NCBI GenBank assembly: GCA_934667815.1
Contig: CAKUMO010000008.1
Location: 21,109 to 85,108, forward strand
Source of the DNA: an uncultured Oscillospiraceae bacterium
GTDB lineage: Bacteria; Bacillota; Clostridia; Oscillospirales; Oscillospiraceae
Direction of reading: 5' to 3'
DNA: 64,000 nucleotides
Shown: piece after piece, positions 49,487 to 59,657 of the stretch
Position numbering within the stretch: the stretch's first letter is position 1
Layout: every line of letters begins with the position of its first letter
Translations under genes and position numbers: made by a program
Notes under the pieces: generated by a model
Told to the model about the DNA's origin: nothing
The model's database searches: none
The model's input: the letters and a program-made list of their open reading frames with translations, nothing else

Positions 49487-50105
49487 ACCGAATAAAATTC
49501 GTACGCAGCGGTGCTTCGTACTCCGGCTTGGCCACACCCGCGTTCCGTCCGGCCTCGATGCACTTGAGCAGCCACGCCAGATTCTCGGCCAGCGTGCGCA
49601 TGGTCTGCAAGCCCTCCTCGTCCTTCAGAATCTCCTCCGGACGGTTGCCGTGCACCTGATTCCAGTACTGCGAGGTCACGATGGGCATGGAATTGATGCC
49701 GAAGTATTTCAAAAGGCGGTCATAGCTCGCACTTGCGCCGCCGCGCCGACAGGACACGACCGCCGCACCGGGCTTGCCGCGCAGCTTGCCGGAGGCGCTG
49801 TAAAACAGACGGTCGAGGAACGCCGTGCACTGTCCGCTCGGGCCTGCGTAATAGACCGGAGAGCCGACGACCATCGCGTCAAATTCGTCCAGCCGTGCAG
49901 CCAGCTCGTTCACGCCGTCGTCAAAGATGCAGCCCGCGCCGCCCGCGCACTTGCCGCAGCCGATGCAGCCCGCAACGGGCTTTGCGCCGACCTGAACGAT
50001 CTCCGTCTCGATGCCATGCTTATGAAGCTGCTGCGCCACCTCGTGCAGCGCGGTGTAGGTGCAGCCCGCGCGGTTCGGGCTGCCGTTAAAGAGTAGAACC
50101 TTCAT
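49485..50105 (-). CDS. Flavodoxin-family NADPH-dependent FMN reductase
   Basis: This 206-residue protein begins MKVLLFNGSPNRAGCTYTALHEV, the FMN phosphate loop. CIGCGKCAGGAGCIFDD near residue 47 is the cysteine cluster shared by iron-sulfur flavoproteins of this group, and VVGSPVYYAGPSGQ near 80 is the second FMN motif. It probably transfers electrons to an unknown acceptor. No partner gene is adjacent. Confidence 0.88.
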   Translation of the reverse strand: MKVLLFNGSPNRAGCTYTALHEVAQQLHKHGIETEIVQVGAKPVAGCIGCGKCAGGAGCIFDDGVNELAARLDEFDAMVVGSPVYYAGPSGQCTAFLDRLFYSASGKLRGKPGAAVVSCRRGGASASYDRLLKYFGINSMPIVTSQYWNQVHGNRPEEILKDEEGLQTMRTLAENLAWLLKCIEAGRNAGVAKPEYEAPLRTNFIR

Positions 50106-50157
50106 GAAAACCTCCTCCTTTTTCTTTTATCATAGCGCATTCGCGCGGAGAAATCAA

Positions 50158-50186
50158 TTGAAAATCCGCCGGTACGGTGGTATGAT
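50158..50186 (+). promoter_or_regulatory. Promoter of the LtaS-like gene
   Basis: TTGAAA (50158-50163), 17 bases, TATGAT (50181-50186), about 21 bases before the ATG. Confidence 0.65.
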
Positions 50187-50207
50187 GATCAAAAAGGAGG
50201 TGCTCGC

Positions 50208-51959
50208 ATGCGAAAAAGAATCCGGCTTTCCGTTTGGACGGCGGCAGGTGTGGCCATTGCGGGCGCACTGGGCTTCACACTCGCTGCGCTGACGATACAG
50301 CCGGGCAGCTTTGCCGCGCTGCTGGGAAACTTTGCGCGTGAGCCGCTTCTGATCCTTCTGAATTTCCTGCCCGCTCTGCTGCTGACGGTTTTTCTCTGGC
50401 TGCTGTGCGGGAATCCCTTCTATGCGGCCTCGGGCGCGGGACTGCTCGTCTGTTTTCTGTCTTATGTAAACTTAATCAAAACCGGCTGCCGCAACGACCC
50501 GCTTGTTCCCGCCGACCTCACGCTTCTGCGCGAGGCGCTGACGGCCACGCAGGAATACGCGCTTGACCTGCATTTTCCCGTTCTTGCCGCGCTTCTTCTT
50601 GCTGTCCTCGCGGTCGCGGCGGGCGGACTGTTCTTCCGCTGCCCAAGGCCGAGGCTCCCCTTCCGTCTGGCCGGAGCGGCGGCTGCGGCGTTGGCCTTTG
50701 TGCTGAGCGTCTCCTGCATTTACACAAGCGACGCGCTCTACGCACGTCTGCTGCCCGAGGTCGATCGTGCGAATGTCCCGCTGACCTACGAAAGCTGCGG
50801 GTTTCCCTACTGTTTTCTGGCAAACTATGGCCGCTATACCGTGCAAAAGCCCGCTGACTACTTCCCCGAGGAGGTTGAGCGCTGGGCGCAGGCCGACGAG
50901 AAGGTCTACACCGAACCCGAAGCGCAGCCGAATGTGGTTTTCGTCATGTGCGAGGCGTTCAGCGACCTCTCGGACGCCGGCGTTTTTACCGATTCTCCCG
51001 AGGACGATCCGCTGCGCGGCTTCCATGCACTTGCAGCGTCCGACCGCGCGGTCAGCGGCAAGCTCGTCGTAAACAACTTCGGTGCGGGCACGGCCAACAC
51101 GGAATTTGACGTCCTGACCGGCATACAGACCGCGCAGCTCGGCGTCAACTCGGCTTTCCGCGCCGTGCGCAGGAATCTGAACAGTCTGCCGCGTGCCTTC
51201 GCCCGCGCGGGCTACGAGCGGTTTTTCCTGCATCCGGGCTACGCGTGGTACTATAACCGTGAGAGCGTGTACCCCTTTCTCGGGATAGACGACTGCATTT
51301 TTGAGGACGCTTTCGGTGCCGAGGACTACAAGGGGCCGACCGTCTCGGATGCCGCCTTTCTGCGCGTTCTGACCGCAGAGCTGGACGCACGCTTGCAGCA
51401 GGACACGCCAGTTTTCGCTTTTTCGGTCACGATCCAGAACCATCAGGCTTACACTGCGCAAAAGTACGGCGAAGTCCCGCCCGCGCAGGTCTCCGTACCG
51501 CTCACGGAGGCGGAAAGTGAGACGCTGTCGGTCTATTTGCAGGGCGTGCGTGATTCGTCCGAGATGCTCGCGCAGCTTGCAGCCTATCTGGACACCGTGG
51601 ACAAACCGACGATTCTGGTATTTTTCGGAGACCACCGTCCCGCGCTTGGCAGTGTCTATGACGCGCTGGGTATTTCGACGGATGGCCTTGCAGCCTTCGA
51701 AGTTCCCTATCTCGTCTGGACAAACCGTGCCTTCACCGGTTCGCTGCCCACGCTGCCTGCACGCATGGATGCAAATTATCTGGGCGCGGCTGTCTACGAC
51801 CTCGCCGGTCTTTCCGGGAGCGACGCGTATTTTGACGCATTAACAGACGCAATGGCGGAGCTTCCCGTCTTTTCCCACGGTGCAGCGCTCACGCCCGCGC
51901 AGCAGACGCTTGCAGACAAGCTCGACCGTTGGGCCTACTACCGCATTACAGAGGAATAA
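50208..51959 (+). CDS. LtaS-like phosphoglycerol/phosphoethanolamine transferase
   Basis: This 583-residue protein has five N-terminal membrane segments (residues about 10-185) and an extracellular sulfatase-like domain. NVVFVMCEAFSDLS supplies the first metal ligand, NNFGAGTANTEFDVLTG the catalytic Thr region, RFFLHPGYAWYYNR and FFGDHRPALG the C-terminal metal ligands. This is the lipoteichoic-acid-synthase fold. It probably decorates a surface polymer or lipid with glycerol phosphate. Start behind AAAGGAGG. Confidence 0.88.
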   Translation: MRKRIRLSVWTAAGVAIAGALGFTLAALTIQPGSFAALLGNFAREPLLILLNFLPALLLTVFLWLLCGNPFYAASGAGLLVCFLSYVNLIKTGCRNDPLVPADLTLLREALTATQEYALDLHFPVLAALLLAVLAVAAGGLFFRCPRPRLPFRLAGAAAAALAFVLSVSCIYTSDALYARLLPEVDRANVPLTYESCGFPYCFLANYGRYTVQKPADYFPEEVERWAQADEKVYTEPEAQPNVVFVMCEAFSDLSDAGVFTDSPEDDPLRGFHALAASDRAVSGKLVVNNFGAGTANTEFDVLTGIQTAQLGVNSAFRAVRRNLNSLPRAFARAGYERFFLHPGYAWYYNRESVYPFLGIDDCIFEDAFGAEDYKGPTVSDAAFLRVLTAELDARLQQDTPVFAFSVTIQNHQAYTAQKYGEVPPAQVSVPLTEAESETLSVYLQGVRDSSEMLAQLAAYLDTVDKPTILVFFGDHRPALGSVYDALGISTDGLAAFEVPYLVWTNRAFTGSLPTLPARMDANYLGAAVYDLAGLSGSDAYFDALTDAMAELPVFSHGAALTPAQQTLADKLDRWAYYRITEE

Positions 51960-51963
51960 AGGC

Positions 51964-51992
51964 TTGCGCCGCGCGCCGTGCTGTGATAGAAT
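51964..51992 (+). promoter_or_regulatory. Promoter of the hydrogenase-ECF operon
   Basis: TTGCGC (51964-51969), 17 bases, TAGAAT (51987-51992), 33 bases before the ATG. Confidence 0.6.
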
Positions 51993-52024
51993 GAAGTAAA
52001 TATTTGAGTACCAAGGAGCATATC

Positions 52025-53533
52025 ATGCGAGGAATCCCGTCACTTATCACCGACATCCGTAAAAAGGTCTTTACCGAGGTCGCACGCATGGCTTATGAAA
52101 GCAGCGACTACTCCAAGGCCGAGGATCTGCCCTACGTCATCGTTCCCGGAGAAAACCCGCTGCACCGCGAGTCCATCTTTCTCGAGCGTGCCATCGCGGG
52201 GGAGCGCGTTCGTCTGGCCATGGGTCTTTCCGTGCAGCCCGTGCAGCAGCGCACGCTCCTGACCGAGGGTATGGATCACGCTGCAATTGCAGAGCAGTAT
52301 TATGAGCCGCCGCTCATCAACATCATCCCCTACGCCTGCCACGCCTGCCCCTCGAAGCAGTATCGCGTAACAGAGCTGTGTCAGAATTGTCTGGCTTCGT
52401 CCTGCCATCAGGTCTGTCCGAAGGACGCCATCCGCTTTATCAACGGCAAAAGCTACATCGACCAAAAGGCCTGCATCAAGTGCGGCCGCTGCTCGAAGGC
52501 CTGCCCGTACCATGCCATCACGCTGATCGAAAGTCCCTGCCAGTCCGTGTGCGGCATGGACGCGATCAAAAAGGACACCAACGGGCGTGCGGTGATCGAT
52601 CAGGAGCGCTGCGTGGCCTGCGGCCAGTGCCTTGTCAACTGTCCCTTCGGCGCAATCGTGGACAAGGGGCAGATCTATCAGGTCGTGCGCTCCATCATGG
52701 AGGGCGACAAGGTCATCGCCATCGTTGCGCCGGCCTTCATCGGCCAGTTTGGCAAGCACTCCACACCGGAAAAGTTCACGGCCGCCATGAAGGCGCTGGG
52801 CTTCGCGGGCGTTGTGGAGGTCGCCGTGGGTGCGGACATCTGTACCATGGAGGAAGCAAAGGACTTTCTGGAAAAAGTACCGGAGGAACAGCCCTACATG
52901 GCAACCTCCTGCTGCCCCGCGTGGCATTCCATGGTCTACAAGCTCTATCCCGATCAGGCCAAAAACATCTCCATGACGCTCACGCCCATGGTTTTCACCG
53001 CACGGCTGCAAAAGAAGGAGCACCCCGGCTGCAAGGTCGTTTTCGTCGGTCCCTGTGCGGCCAAGAAGCTCGAGGCCATGCGCACAAACATCCGCAGCGA
53101 CGTGGATTTCGTCCTGACCTTTGAGGAGCTGATGGGCATGTTCGAGGCGAAAAACATCGACTTTGCCACCATCGCCGCAGGCGAGGAGCTGCGCGAGGGC
53201 ACTGCGGCCGGACGCGGCTTCGCCGTCTCGGGCGGCGTGGCGGGCGCAGTTGCCGACGTCATCTCTAAAATTGCCCCCGAGCGCGAGCTGAAAACTGCCA
53301 AGGCCGAGGGTCTGCGGGAATGCCGTCAGCTCGTTGCGCTGGCCAAGGCCGGAAAGTACAACGGATACCTGCTCGAGGGCATGGCCTGCCCGGGCGGCTG
53401 CGTCGCCGGTGCGGGCACGCTGCTGCCGGTGGAGCTGGCCTCGCGCGTCGTCGGGCAGTATCAGAAAGAGGCCGATAAGGCAAGTCCTCTGGACAGTCGT
53501 TACAGTGAAACAGGAAGCGAGTTGATTGATTGA
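52025..53533 (+). CDS. Group B-type [FeFe]-hydrogenase
   Basis: In this 502-residue protein the N-terminal half carries four cysteine clusters typical of 4Fe-4S binding: CHACPSKQ ... LCQNCLASSCHQVCP, CIKCGRCSKACP, CQSVCG, and CVACGQCLVNCP (residues about 100-215). The C-terminal H-cluster domain has TSCCPAW (L1), GPCAAKKLEA (L2) and EGMACPGGCVAGAG (L3). The TSCCP form of L1 marks the group B enzymes. It probably evolves or oxidises hydrogen in the cytosol. Start ATG 52025 follows AAGGAG. Its stop overlaps the next start. Confidence 0.93.
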   Translation: MRGIPSLITDIRKKVFTEVARMAYESSDYSKAEDLPYVIVPGENPLHRESIFLERAIAGERVRLAMGLSVQPVQQRTLLTEGMDHAAIAEQYYEPPLINIIPYACHACPSKQYRVTELCQNCLASSCHQVCPKDAIRFINGKSYIDQKACIKCGRCSKACPYHAITLIESPCQSVCGMDAIKKDTNGRAVIDQERCVACGQCLVNCPFGAIVDKGQIYQVVRSIMEGDKVIAIVAPAFIGQFGKHSTPEKFTAAMKALGFAGVVEVAVGADICTMEEAKDFLEKVPEEQPYMATSCCPAWHSMVYKLYPDQAKNISMTLTPMVFTARLQKKEHPGCKVVFVGPCAAKKLEAMRTNIRSDVDFVLTFEELMGMFEAKNIDFATIAAGEELREGTAAGRGFAVSGGVAGAVADVISKIAPERELKTAKAEGLRECRQLVALAKAGKYNGYLLEGMACPGGCVAGAGTLLPVELASRVVGQYQKEADKASPLDSRYSETGSELID

Positions 53534-54051
53534 TGAAAACCACCAGAAAAATCACCTATACCGCCGTGCTGCTGGCGCTTCTGATCGTCCTGCAATGGGC
53601 GACGAAAAGCCTCGGGCAGTTCGTGACCGGGAGCTGCGTCAACTGCATTCTGGCCGTGGCCGCATTGGTTGTCGGCTGGGAGGGCGGCCTTGCCATCGCG
53701 CTCGTGTCGCCCTTCATGGCGTTCCTTTTGAACATCGGGCCGAAGAACATTGCTGTCGTTCCGGCCATCGCCGTCGGCAACGCCGTGTTCGTTCTGGTTC
53801 TGTGGCTGATTTTACGGAAAAAGCAGGATATTCTTCGCAGCGTGCTGGGCGTCGCGTGCGCCTCGGCGGCAAAGTTCCTCGCGCTGTACCTGCTGGTCGT
53901 GCAGCTTCTCTGCCGCGTTCTGACCATGCCGGAAAAAATGGTTGCAACCTTCTCGACGATGTTCTCGTGGCCGCAGCTCGTCACCGCGCTCATCGGCTCG
54001 GCCGTCGCCGTGGCGATCATCCCGCTGGTCAAACGCGCCCGCCGGGCCTAA
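53533..54051 (+). CDS. ECF transporter S component
   Basis: This 172-residue membrane protein has five to six hydrophobic segments. The start KTTRKITYTAVLLALLIVLQWATKSLG and the middle NCILAVAALVVGWEGGLAIALVSPFMAFLLNIGPKNIAVVPAIAVGNAVF fit substrate-binding subunits of energy-coupling-factor vitamin transporters. The substrate cannot be told, and no ATPase or T component is in the window. ATG 53533 overlaps the hydrogenase stop (TGATG), so the two are translationally coupled. Confidence 0.8.
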   Translation: MKTTRKITYTAVLLALLIVLQWATKSLGQFVTGSCVNCILAVAALVVGWEGGLAIALVSPFMAFLLNIGPKNIAVVPAIAVGNAVFVLVLWLILRKKQDILRSVLGVACASAAKFLALYLLVVQLLCRVLTMPEKMVATFSTMFSWPQLVTALIGSAVAVAIIPLVKRARRA

Positions 54052-54070
54052 AATATCGGTCTCAATCAGC

Positions 54071-54100
54071 AGCGGCATCCACGGATGCCGCTGTTATTAT
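54071..54100 (+). terminator. Terminator of the hydrogenase-ECF operon
   Basis: AGCGGCATCC pairs with GGATGCCGCT around AC, followed by GTTATTATAT. The remaining about 350 bases to 54451 are AT-rich and hold only the next promoter. Confidence 0.6.
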
Positions 54101-54329
54101 ATTCAGAATTGCGAATTCAAACTCAAATCACACCGGATCGTCTATTCAATGCAGGATAGCAGAGACATTCTTGCAGCACGCTCCGCCAAAGCGCAGCAAA
54201 TGCTTAGAAATCCGGTGATTTTTTAAAGAAAGTTAGCCGATATTTAATTATTGTGAAATTTATCGGATACAAACGTGCACGGCGTTCATTTTTTGTTTAG
54301 AATTTCGACATATTTTTTCGTGTGAAGAA

Positions 54330-54358
54330 TTGAATTATTTTGTGAAAAGCTGTATAAT
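54330..54358 (+). promoter_or_regulatory. Promoter of the S8 protease
   Basis: TTGAAT (54330-54335), 17 bases, TATAAT (54353-54358). It leaves a leader of nearly 90 bases. Confidence 0.7.
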
Positions 54359-54451
54359 AATCCCAATTTTTTCAGACTTGATGAAACTTTATTCACATTT
54401 CTGGAAGCGCGGATTCCCCGGAAGCCGCAGAATGAAAACAGGAGGGATATT

Positions 54452-57400
54452 ATGAAAACTCACACTCTGCCCAAAGGCTTTTTACGCGCAGCATTGTCGC
54501 TATGCCTGATTCTGGCTCTGCTGCTGTCTCTGGGCGTGCAGGCGTTTGCGACCGCGCTGAAAACAGGCACGGATTACCTGCAGCGTGCCGCCGAGGATTT
54601 CCGGCAGCAGCAGGTGCAGGCAATCGAGGAAAAGGACCCCGACGAGGTCATCCGTGCGCTGGTCGTCACGGACACGCCCACGGCGGTGGAAAAGACCGGC
54701 GACACGGCCTACACCTTTGCCGCGCAGTCGGCCGAGACGCAGTCCCTGCGGACGCAGGAGAGCGTGATCCGTCAGGTCGAGCGCATCACCGGCAATAAGG
54801 TCATCAATCAGTCGGCCTATCTGGTCAGTGCGTTCTCCATTCGCATGAAACGCTCGCAGATGGAGCAGGTCGCCAAGCTCGACGGCGTTGTGTCCGTCAG
54901 CGAGGTCACGACGTTTACCTCCGATATGTCCACGGCAAAGGATATGACCTCGGTCATGGAGCTATGGAAGGCCGAAAACGGCAGCTACACCGGCGAGGGC
55001 ATCGCGGTCGCGGTCATCGACAGCGGCATCAACTACCAGCATCCCGACATGCAGATGCGCGAGGGCGCGAAGCTCAAGTACACGAAGGCCGAGATGGAAG
55101 CGAAGATCGCAGAGCTGGGCTACGGCGCATATTACTCCGACAAGATTCCCTTCGCTTACAGCTATGTCGCCGAAAACAGCGTTGAAAACAACGCCAACAC
55201 GCACGGCTCGCACGTCACCGGCATTGTGGCCGCGAACGGCGACGAGGAAAACGGCGGCGTCAAGGGCGTTGCCCCTGATGCGCAGATCTTTGCGCTGAAG
55301 GTGTTCGCCTCGGACGGTCTGGGCAGCTCGGTCGATAATATCATCCGCGCGGTCGAGGACGCGGTCAAGCTGGGCGCAGACATCATCAACCTCAGCCTTG
55401 GCAGCACCCCGGGCTTCTACGACGATGTGGAATATCTGCAAAAGGCACTGGCAACCGCAGAGGAGCACGGCGTTCTGGCCTGCGTCGCAGCCGGCAACGA
55501 CGGCCTTGCCTCCTCCGACAAGAATGCAAACAACAACACCAATGACTGGGGCGTCATCGATACCGGCGCTGTCTCCAGCCCGAGCGTCTATCCCGGCGCA
55601 CTGAGCGTGGCGTCCGTGGACAACGCCTTTTACAGCACCACCGCCCTTGACATTTTCAGTGGCGAGGAGCAGATCTATTCTGGCGCAGCCACCGACTTCT
55701 CCGTTGGCAACCGTACCGACTGGACCTCGATCGGCGAGGTGCAGCTCGTGGACTGCGGCTACGGCGACCTGATGACGGACATCATGCCGCTGTTCGGCAA
55801 CACGCCCGAAGGCCCGTTCGTCGCGCTGGTACAGCGCGGCAAGGACATTGCCTTTGGCACCAAGATCATGAACGCCTCCATGCTGGGTGCGAAGGCCGTG
55901 ATCGTCTATAATAACGAAGCGACCGACGAGGTCGTGCGCAACGTGCTTGCAGAAAACGCGCAGTTCTATGCCGCCGTTTTGGTCAGCGGCAACACCGGCG
56001 CAAAGCTCAAGGAACTTGCAGTCTCCGGTGCGACGGTCAGCTTCCGCGGCCTGTATGACGCGATTGTCCCGAACACAACCAGCGGCGGCGACGTCTCCGC
56101 CTTCTCCTCTTGGGGCACCACGCCCACACTGGACATCAAGCCCGAGATCTCCGCGCCCGGCGGCAGCATCCGCTCTCTTTCTAAGGGTACGGACTACGAG
56201 GTCATGAGCGGCACGTCCATGGCAACGCCCTATGTCGCAGGCAGCGCGGCGCTCGTTCTCGAGGCCCTGCAGGACGCGCTGGCAGACGGCTCGCTGTCGC
56301 TCGGCGGCCAGAGCCTCAACGGCTTCCTGAAAAACACCCTGATGAACACCGCAGACCCAATTCTTGACGGCAGCTCTATTTTCTCCGTCCGTCAGCAGGG
56401 CAGCGGCATGGTCGATCCGATGGAGGCGGCAAGCAACCGCATCATCGCAACGCATGACGGCATTGCTTCCATTGCCCTGAAGGAGGTCGGCCAGACGACG
56501 AGCTTCACCGTCACCCTGACGAACTACGGTACCGAAGCCAAGACCTATACTCTGCCCGCATCCAGTCAGGTCTACACCGATTATACCGATCCCGATTCCG
56601 CAGACTACTACGTCGTACCGCTGAACGGCGCGAGCGTGAGCTACGGTGCTTCCTCCGTGACCGTCCCCGCAGGCGGCACGGCCAGCGTGACCTGCACGCT
56701 GAACATTCCCGCAAGCGCGGCGCAGAACCACTATGTCGAAGCCTATGTCACCTTCGACGGCGACATCGACCTGAGCCTGCCGCTGCTGGGCTTCTACGGC
56801 GACTGGTACGGCTGCGAGCGCATCGTTGACCTGCCCGCCTGGGACGAGGACAACATTCTGACAAATTTCTATAACAATCTGCCCGTGACCACCGTCGGTG
56901 CCGGCAACGGCTACGCAGGTCTGGATCCTGTGACCCTCATGCCCGCGACCGAGCGTCTCGCCTTCTCCCCGAACGGCGACGACGAATATGACACCGCTTA
57001 CCCGATGCTCGGCATGCTGCGCAGCAGCGAGGAGATCATCGTGGATGTCCTCGATGCCGACGGCAAGGTCGTGCGCCAGATCAACCGCGTCGGCCAGACG
57101 GCCAAAACGCTCGGCATCGACGCCTATGAGAACCGCAACCCCGCCAGCATTCTGACCGGCATTTACTACTCCGGCGACGGCACATGGGACGGCACGCGCT
57201 ATGATCCCAAGACCGGCAAGGACGTGATGTGCGAGGAAGGCCAGTATACCCTCCGCGTCCGCGCAAGAATGCCGGGCAGCGATACTTATGAAGAAACCCT
57301 GCTTCCCGTCAAGCTCGACCTGACCGCGCCGGAGCTGCACATCGCCAGCGCCACGCCCATCGACGGCAAGATCATCCTGAGCTACAAGGCTTCGGATTAT

Positions 57401-59608
57401 TCCGGCGTGTTCAATTATGCGCTTGTCTATGTTAACACGGACGAAAAGATTGAAATTACGCCGAGCAAGGACGCGACCTACGACGAGGCGACCGGTATTT
57501 ACACCGTCACGCTCGAGCCGCAGAGCTATGTCTCCGGCAAGATGAATGAAATCGCGCTCGTCTGCGCGGACAACGCGATGAACTCCAGCGTGGACATCGT
57601 CTATACCGATGTGCCTGCGGATGCAGCCGTCTATTTCTCCAACATCACAAACGACGATTCTCTGAGCATTCTGCGAGATGTCAGCTATCAGGCCGATTAC
57701 AATCTGCTGACCGAGCGGTACTATAACTTCCGCGACTGCACCGCCGAAATTCGCGGCATTGTCTCCTCCAACGTTGCAAAGCTCACCATCAACGGCGCAG
57801 AGGCCGTCATCGACGAGCGCAACGGCTTTGCCGTGACGCTGCCGGTCGAGCAGCCCGGCGTGCTGACGCTGGACGTTGTCGCAGCGGACGCCGAGGGCGC
57901 CGAGGTCTACCGTGTGCAGAAGCCCGCACTCTATGACGTGCAGCGGCCTTATGTCCTCAACTGTGTCTCAAACGCAGCCGGTGAATGGGACGAGGACATG
58001 ATTATGACCACCGAGTTCACCGAAAACGGCTACATCTACTACACGAAGTACACACACGATCAGGACATCCCCATGACCGTGCAGATTGAAGACGAACTTC
58101 TGAAGGAATTCACGGTCGACTGGCTCGTCGGCGAGATCTCCAGCAGCGACTTCATGAACTGGATGTTCGGCTACGGCGTCTCCTGCGAGGTGCATCACGC
58201 CGACTACACCGCCGACGATCTGGATGAAAACGGCCGTCTGTCCCTGAAGGTTCCCTTCGCCTACAAGCGGGTAGAGTACACAGATGAAAACGGCAACCTG
58301 ATCGACGACAGCAAGTACACACAGATCGTGCGTGTCAAGGCCACTGACTACGCAGGCAACAAGACCAGCTTCAATGCCATTGTCTACGATGTCGTTGAGG
58401 GACAGGCGCAGCTCGATCGTGTAGGCTTCAAGGATGTCCGTAAGGGCGACGATTCGATTATTTCCGGATTCGCTGCGCTCGAGCCGCTGTGGTCCGCTGA
58501 CGAAGATGTCGTAACCTCTTGCCTGATTGATCCCTCGTGGGTCGATGAGAACGGCATGATGCACGTTGTCGGCACGCTGAAACGTGATGGCAAGTGCGCA
58601 GAGTTCAACGGCGTTCGCTACTATCCAGAGGAGGGCAGCAGACAGGTCGAGTTCGATATTCCCGTCCAGCCGGGTCTGAATGTGGTCTATGTCAAGACCA
58701 TTGCCGACATGATGGGCACCGAGCTGGAAATCAGCTATAAGCTCTTCCTGTTCTACCTGAAGGACGAGGTTCCGACGGTGCTGCACTTCGACGACGAAGC
58801 GATCACGGACGGCGCGGTGCTCTACACGAATCGGGAAACCTATCCTCTGCCCGGCACAGTGCTGTCCATGTACGGCGGCCTGACCATGAAGATCAACGGC
58901 GATCAGGTTTTCTATCCCGAGAACGGCATGAACATCGAGGGCGACTATGTCGAGCACAAGTTCTCCTACGGCGCTCGCCTGACCGAGGGTGAGAACCCCA
59001 TCCACGTCGCGCTGAACGACGGCACGGGTTACAGTACCGAAATGAACTTCACCATCGTGCTTGACACCGTCGCGCCTAACGCGCCCGTGATCTCGCAGGG
59101 CGACACCGGCGCCGTGACCATCACGTCCGACGAAGCCGATGCAACGATCTATTACAGCTACGACGGCGAGGAATGGATCCTCTACACCGGAGCCTTTGTG
59201 CCCGCCGGCAGCAAGATCTATGCCAAAGCCGTGGATAAGGCCGGCAACGCGAGCGCCGAGGGCAACTATGCCATCGTCGTGCCCGCCCCCGAAGCGCCCG
59301 TCATCGCTGCCGATTCCAAGCACACGGTCACCATCACCGCAGGCGAGGGGCTAACGATCTATTATAGCTTCGACGGCGAAACGTGGACGGAGTACACCAA
59401 GCCCTTCGTCATGAAGCAGAACGGCAGAGTCTATGCCAAGGCAGTTGCCTCCAACGGTCTGGAGAGCGCGGTCGCATCGCGGTTCGTCACGGTCACCACC
59501 GTGCAGACCGGCGACAGCGTGCTGCCCTTCGCGGTGCTGACGCTGACGGTCTCCGCCATGGCGCTGGCTGCGCTCCTGCTCCTGCGCCGCAAGCTCCGCA
59601 AGAACTAA
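54452..59608 (+). CDS. Giant cell-surface subtilisin-like protease (S8, lactocepin type)
   Basis: This protein has 1718 residues. A signal peptide (about 1-32) and an inhibitor I9-type propeptide (about 60-165) precede the subtilisin domain. Catalytic Asp is in VAVIDSGINYQHPDM (near 189), His in NTHGSHVTGI (near 250) and Ser in MSGTSMATPYVAG (near 588). A PA-type insert lies at about 430-540. Fn3-like and other beta domains follow to about 1540, then two chitobiase-like repeats (DATIYYSYDGEEW, LTIYYSFDGETW). The C-terminus is VQTGDS, a membrane segment and RRKLRKN, resembling a degenerate sorting signal. It should degrade extracellular proteins or peptides. Start behind CAGGAGGG. Confidence 0.93.
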   Translation: MKTHTLPKGFLRAALSLCLILALLLSLGVQAFATALKTGTDYLQRAAEDFRQQQVQAIEEKDPDEVIRALVVTDTPTAVEKTGDTAYTFAAQSAETQSLRTQESVIRQVERITGNKVINQSAYLVSAFSIRMKRSQMEQVAKLDGVVSVSEVTTFTSDMSTAKDMTSVMELWKAENGSYTGEGIAVAVIDSGINYQHPDMQMREGAKLKYTKAEMEAKIAELGYGAYYSDKIPFAYSYVAENSVENNANTHGSHVTGIVAANGDEENGGVKGVAPDAQIFALKVFASDGLGSSVDNIIRAVEDAVKLGADIINLSLGSTPGFYDDVEYLQKALATAEEHGVLACVAAGNDGLASSDKNANNNTNDWGVIDTGAVSSPSVYPGALSVASVDNAFYSTTALDIFSGEEQIYSGAATDFSVGNRTDWTSIGEVQLVDCGYGDLMTDIMPLFGNTPEGPFVALVQRGKDIAFGTKIMNASMLGAKAVIVYNNEATDEVVRNVLAENAQFYAAVLVSGNTGAKLKELAVSGATVSFRGLYDAIVPNTTSGGDVSAFSSWGTTPTLDIKPEISAPGGSIRSLSKGTDYEVMSGTSMATPYVAGSAALVLEALQDALADGSLSLGGQSLNGFLKNTLMNTADPILDGSSIFSVRQQGSGMVDPMEAASNRIIATHDGIASIALKEVGQTTSFTVTLTNYGTEAKTYTLPASSQVYTDYTDPDSADYYVVPLNGASVSYGASSVTVPAGGTASVTCTLNIPASAAQNHYVEAYVTFDGDIDLSLPLLGFYGDWYGCERIVDLPAWDEDNILTNFYNNLPVTTVGAGNGYAGLDPVTLMPATERLAFSPNGDDEYDTAYPMLGMLRSSEEIIVDVLDADGKVVRQINRVGQTAKTLGIDAYENRNPASILTGIYYSGDGTWDGTRYDPKTGKDVMCEEGQYTLRVRARMPGSDTYEETLLPVKLDLTAPELHIASATPIDGKIILSYKASDYSGVFNYALVYVNTDEKIEITPSKDATYDEATGIYTVTLEPQSYVSGKMNEIALVCADNAMNSSVDIVYTDVPADAAVYFSNITNDDSLSILRDVSYQADYNLLTERYYNFRDCTAEIRGIVSSNVAKLTINGAEAVIDERNGFAVTLPVEQPGVLTLDVVAADAEGAEVYRVQKPALYDVQRPYVLNCVSNAAGEWDEDMIMTTEFTENGYIYYTKYTHDQDIPMTVQIEDELLKEFTVDWLVGEISSSDFMNWMFGYGVSCEVHHADYTADDLDENGRLSLKVPFAYKRVEYTDENGNLIDDSKYTQIVRVKATDYAGNKTSFNAIVYDVVEGQAQLDRVGFKDVRKGDDSIISGFAALEPLWSADEDVVTSCLIDPSWVDENGMMHVVGTLKRDGKCAEFNGVRYYPEEGSRQVEFDIPVQPGLNVVYVKTIADMMGTELEISYKLFLFYLKDEVPTVLHFDDEAITDGAVLYTNRETYPLPGTVLSMYGGLTMKINGDQVFYPENGMNIEGDYVEHKFSYGARLTEGENPIHVALNDGTGYSTEMNFTIVLDTVAPNAPVISQGDTGAVTITSDEADATIYYSYDGEEWILYTGAFVPAGSKIYAKAVDKAGNASAEGNYAIVVPAPEAPVIAADSKHTVTITAGEGLTIYYSFDGETWTEYTKPFVMKQNGRVYAKAVASNGLESAVASRFVTVTTVQTGDSVLPFAVLTLTVSAMALAALLLLRRKLRKN

Positions 59609-59627
59609 ACGCTAAACCACTTCGAAA

Positions 59628-59657
59628 ACTCCCTGCCTTCCGGCAGGGAGTTTTTTT
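59628..59657 (+). terminator. Terminator of the S8 protease gene
   Basis: ACTCCCTGCC pairs with GGCAGGGAGT around TTCC, followed by TTTTTT. Confidence 0.85.

Noticed and set aside
54962-57340. 792-residue minus-strand open frame inside the S8 protease gene (and 57968-59323)
   Set aside because: Antisense shadow of a well-supported gene in GC-rich DNA. No family motif and no start signal.
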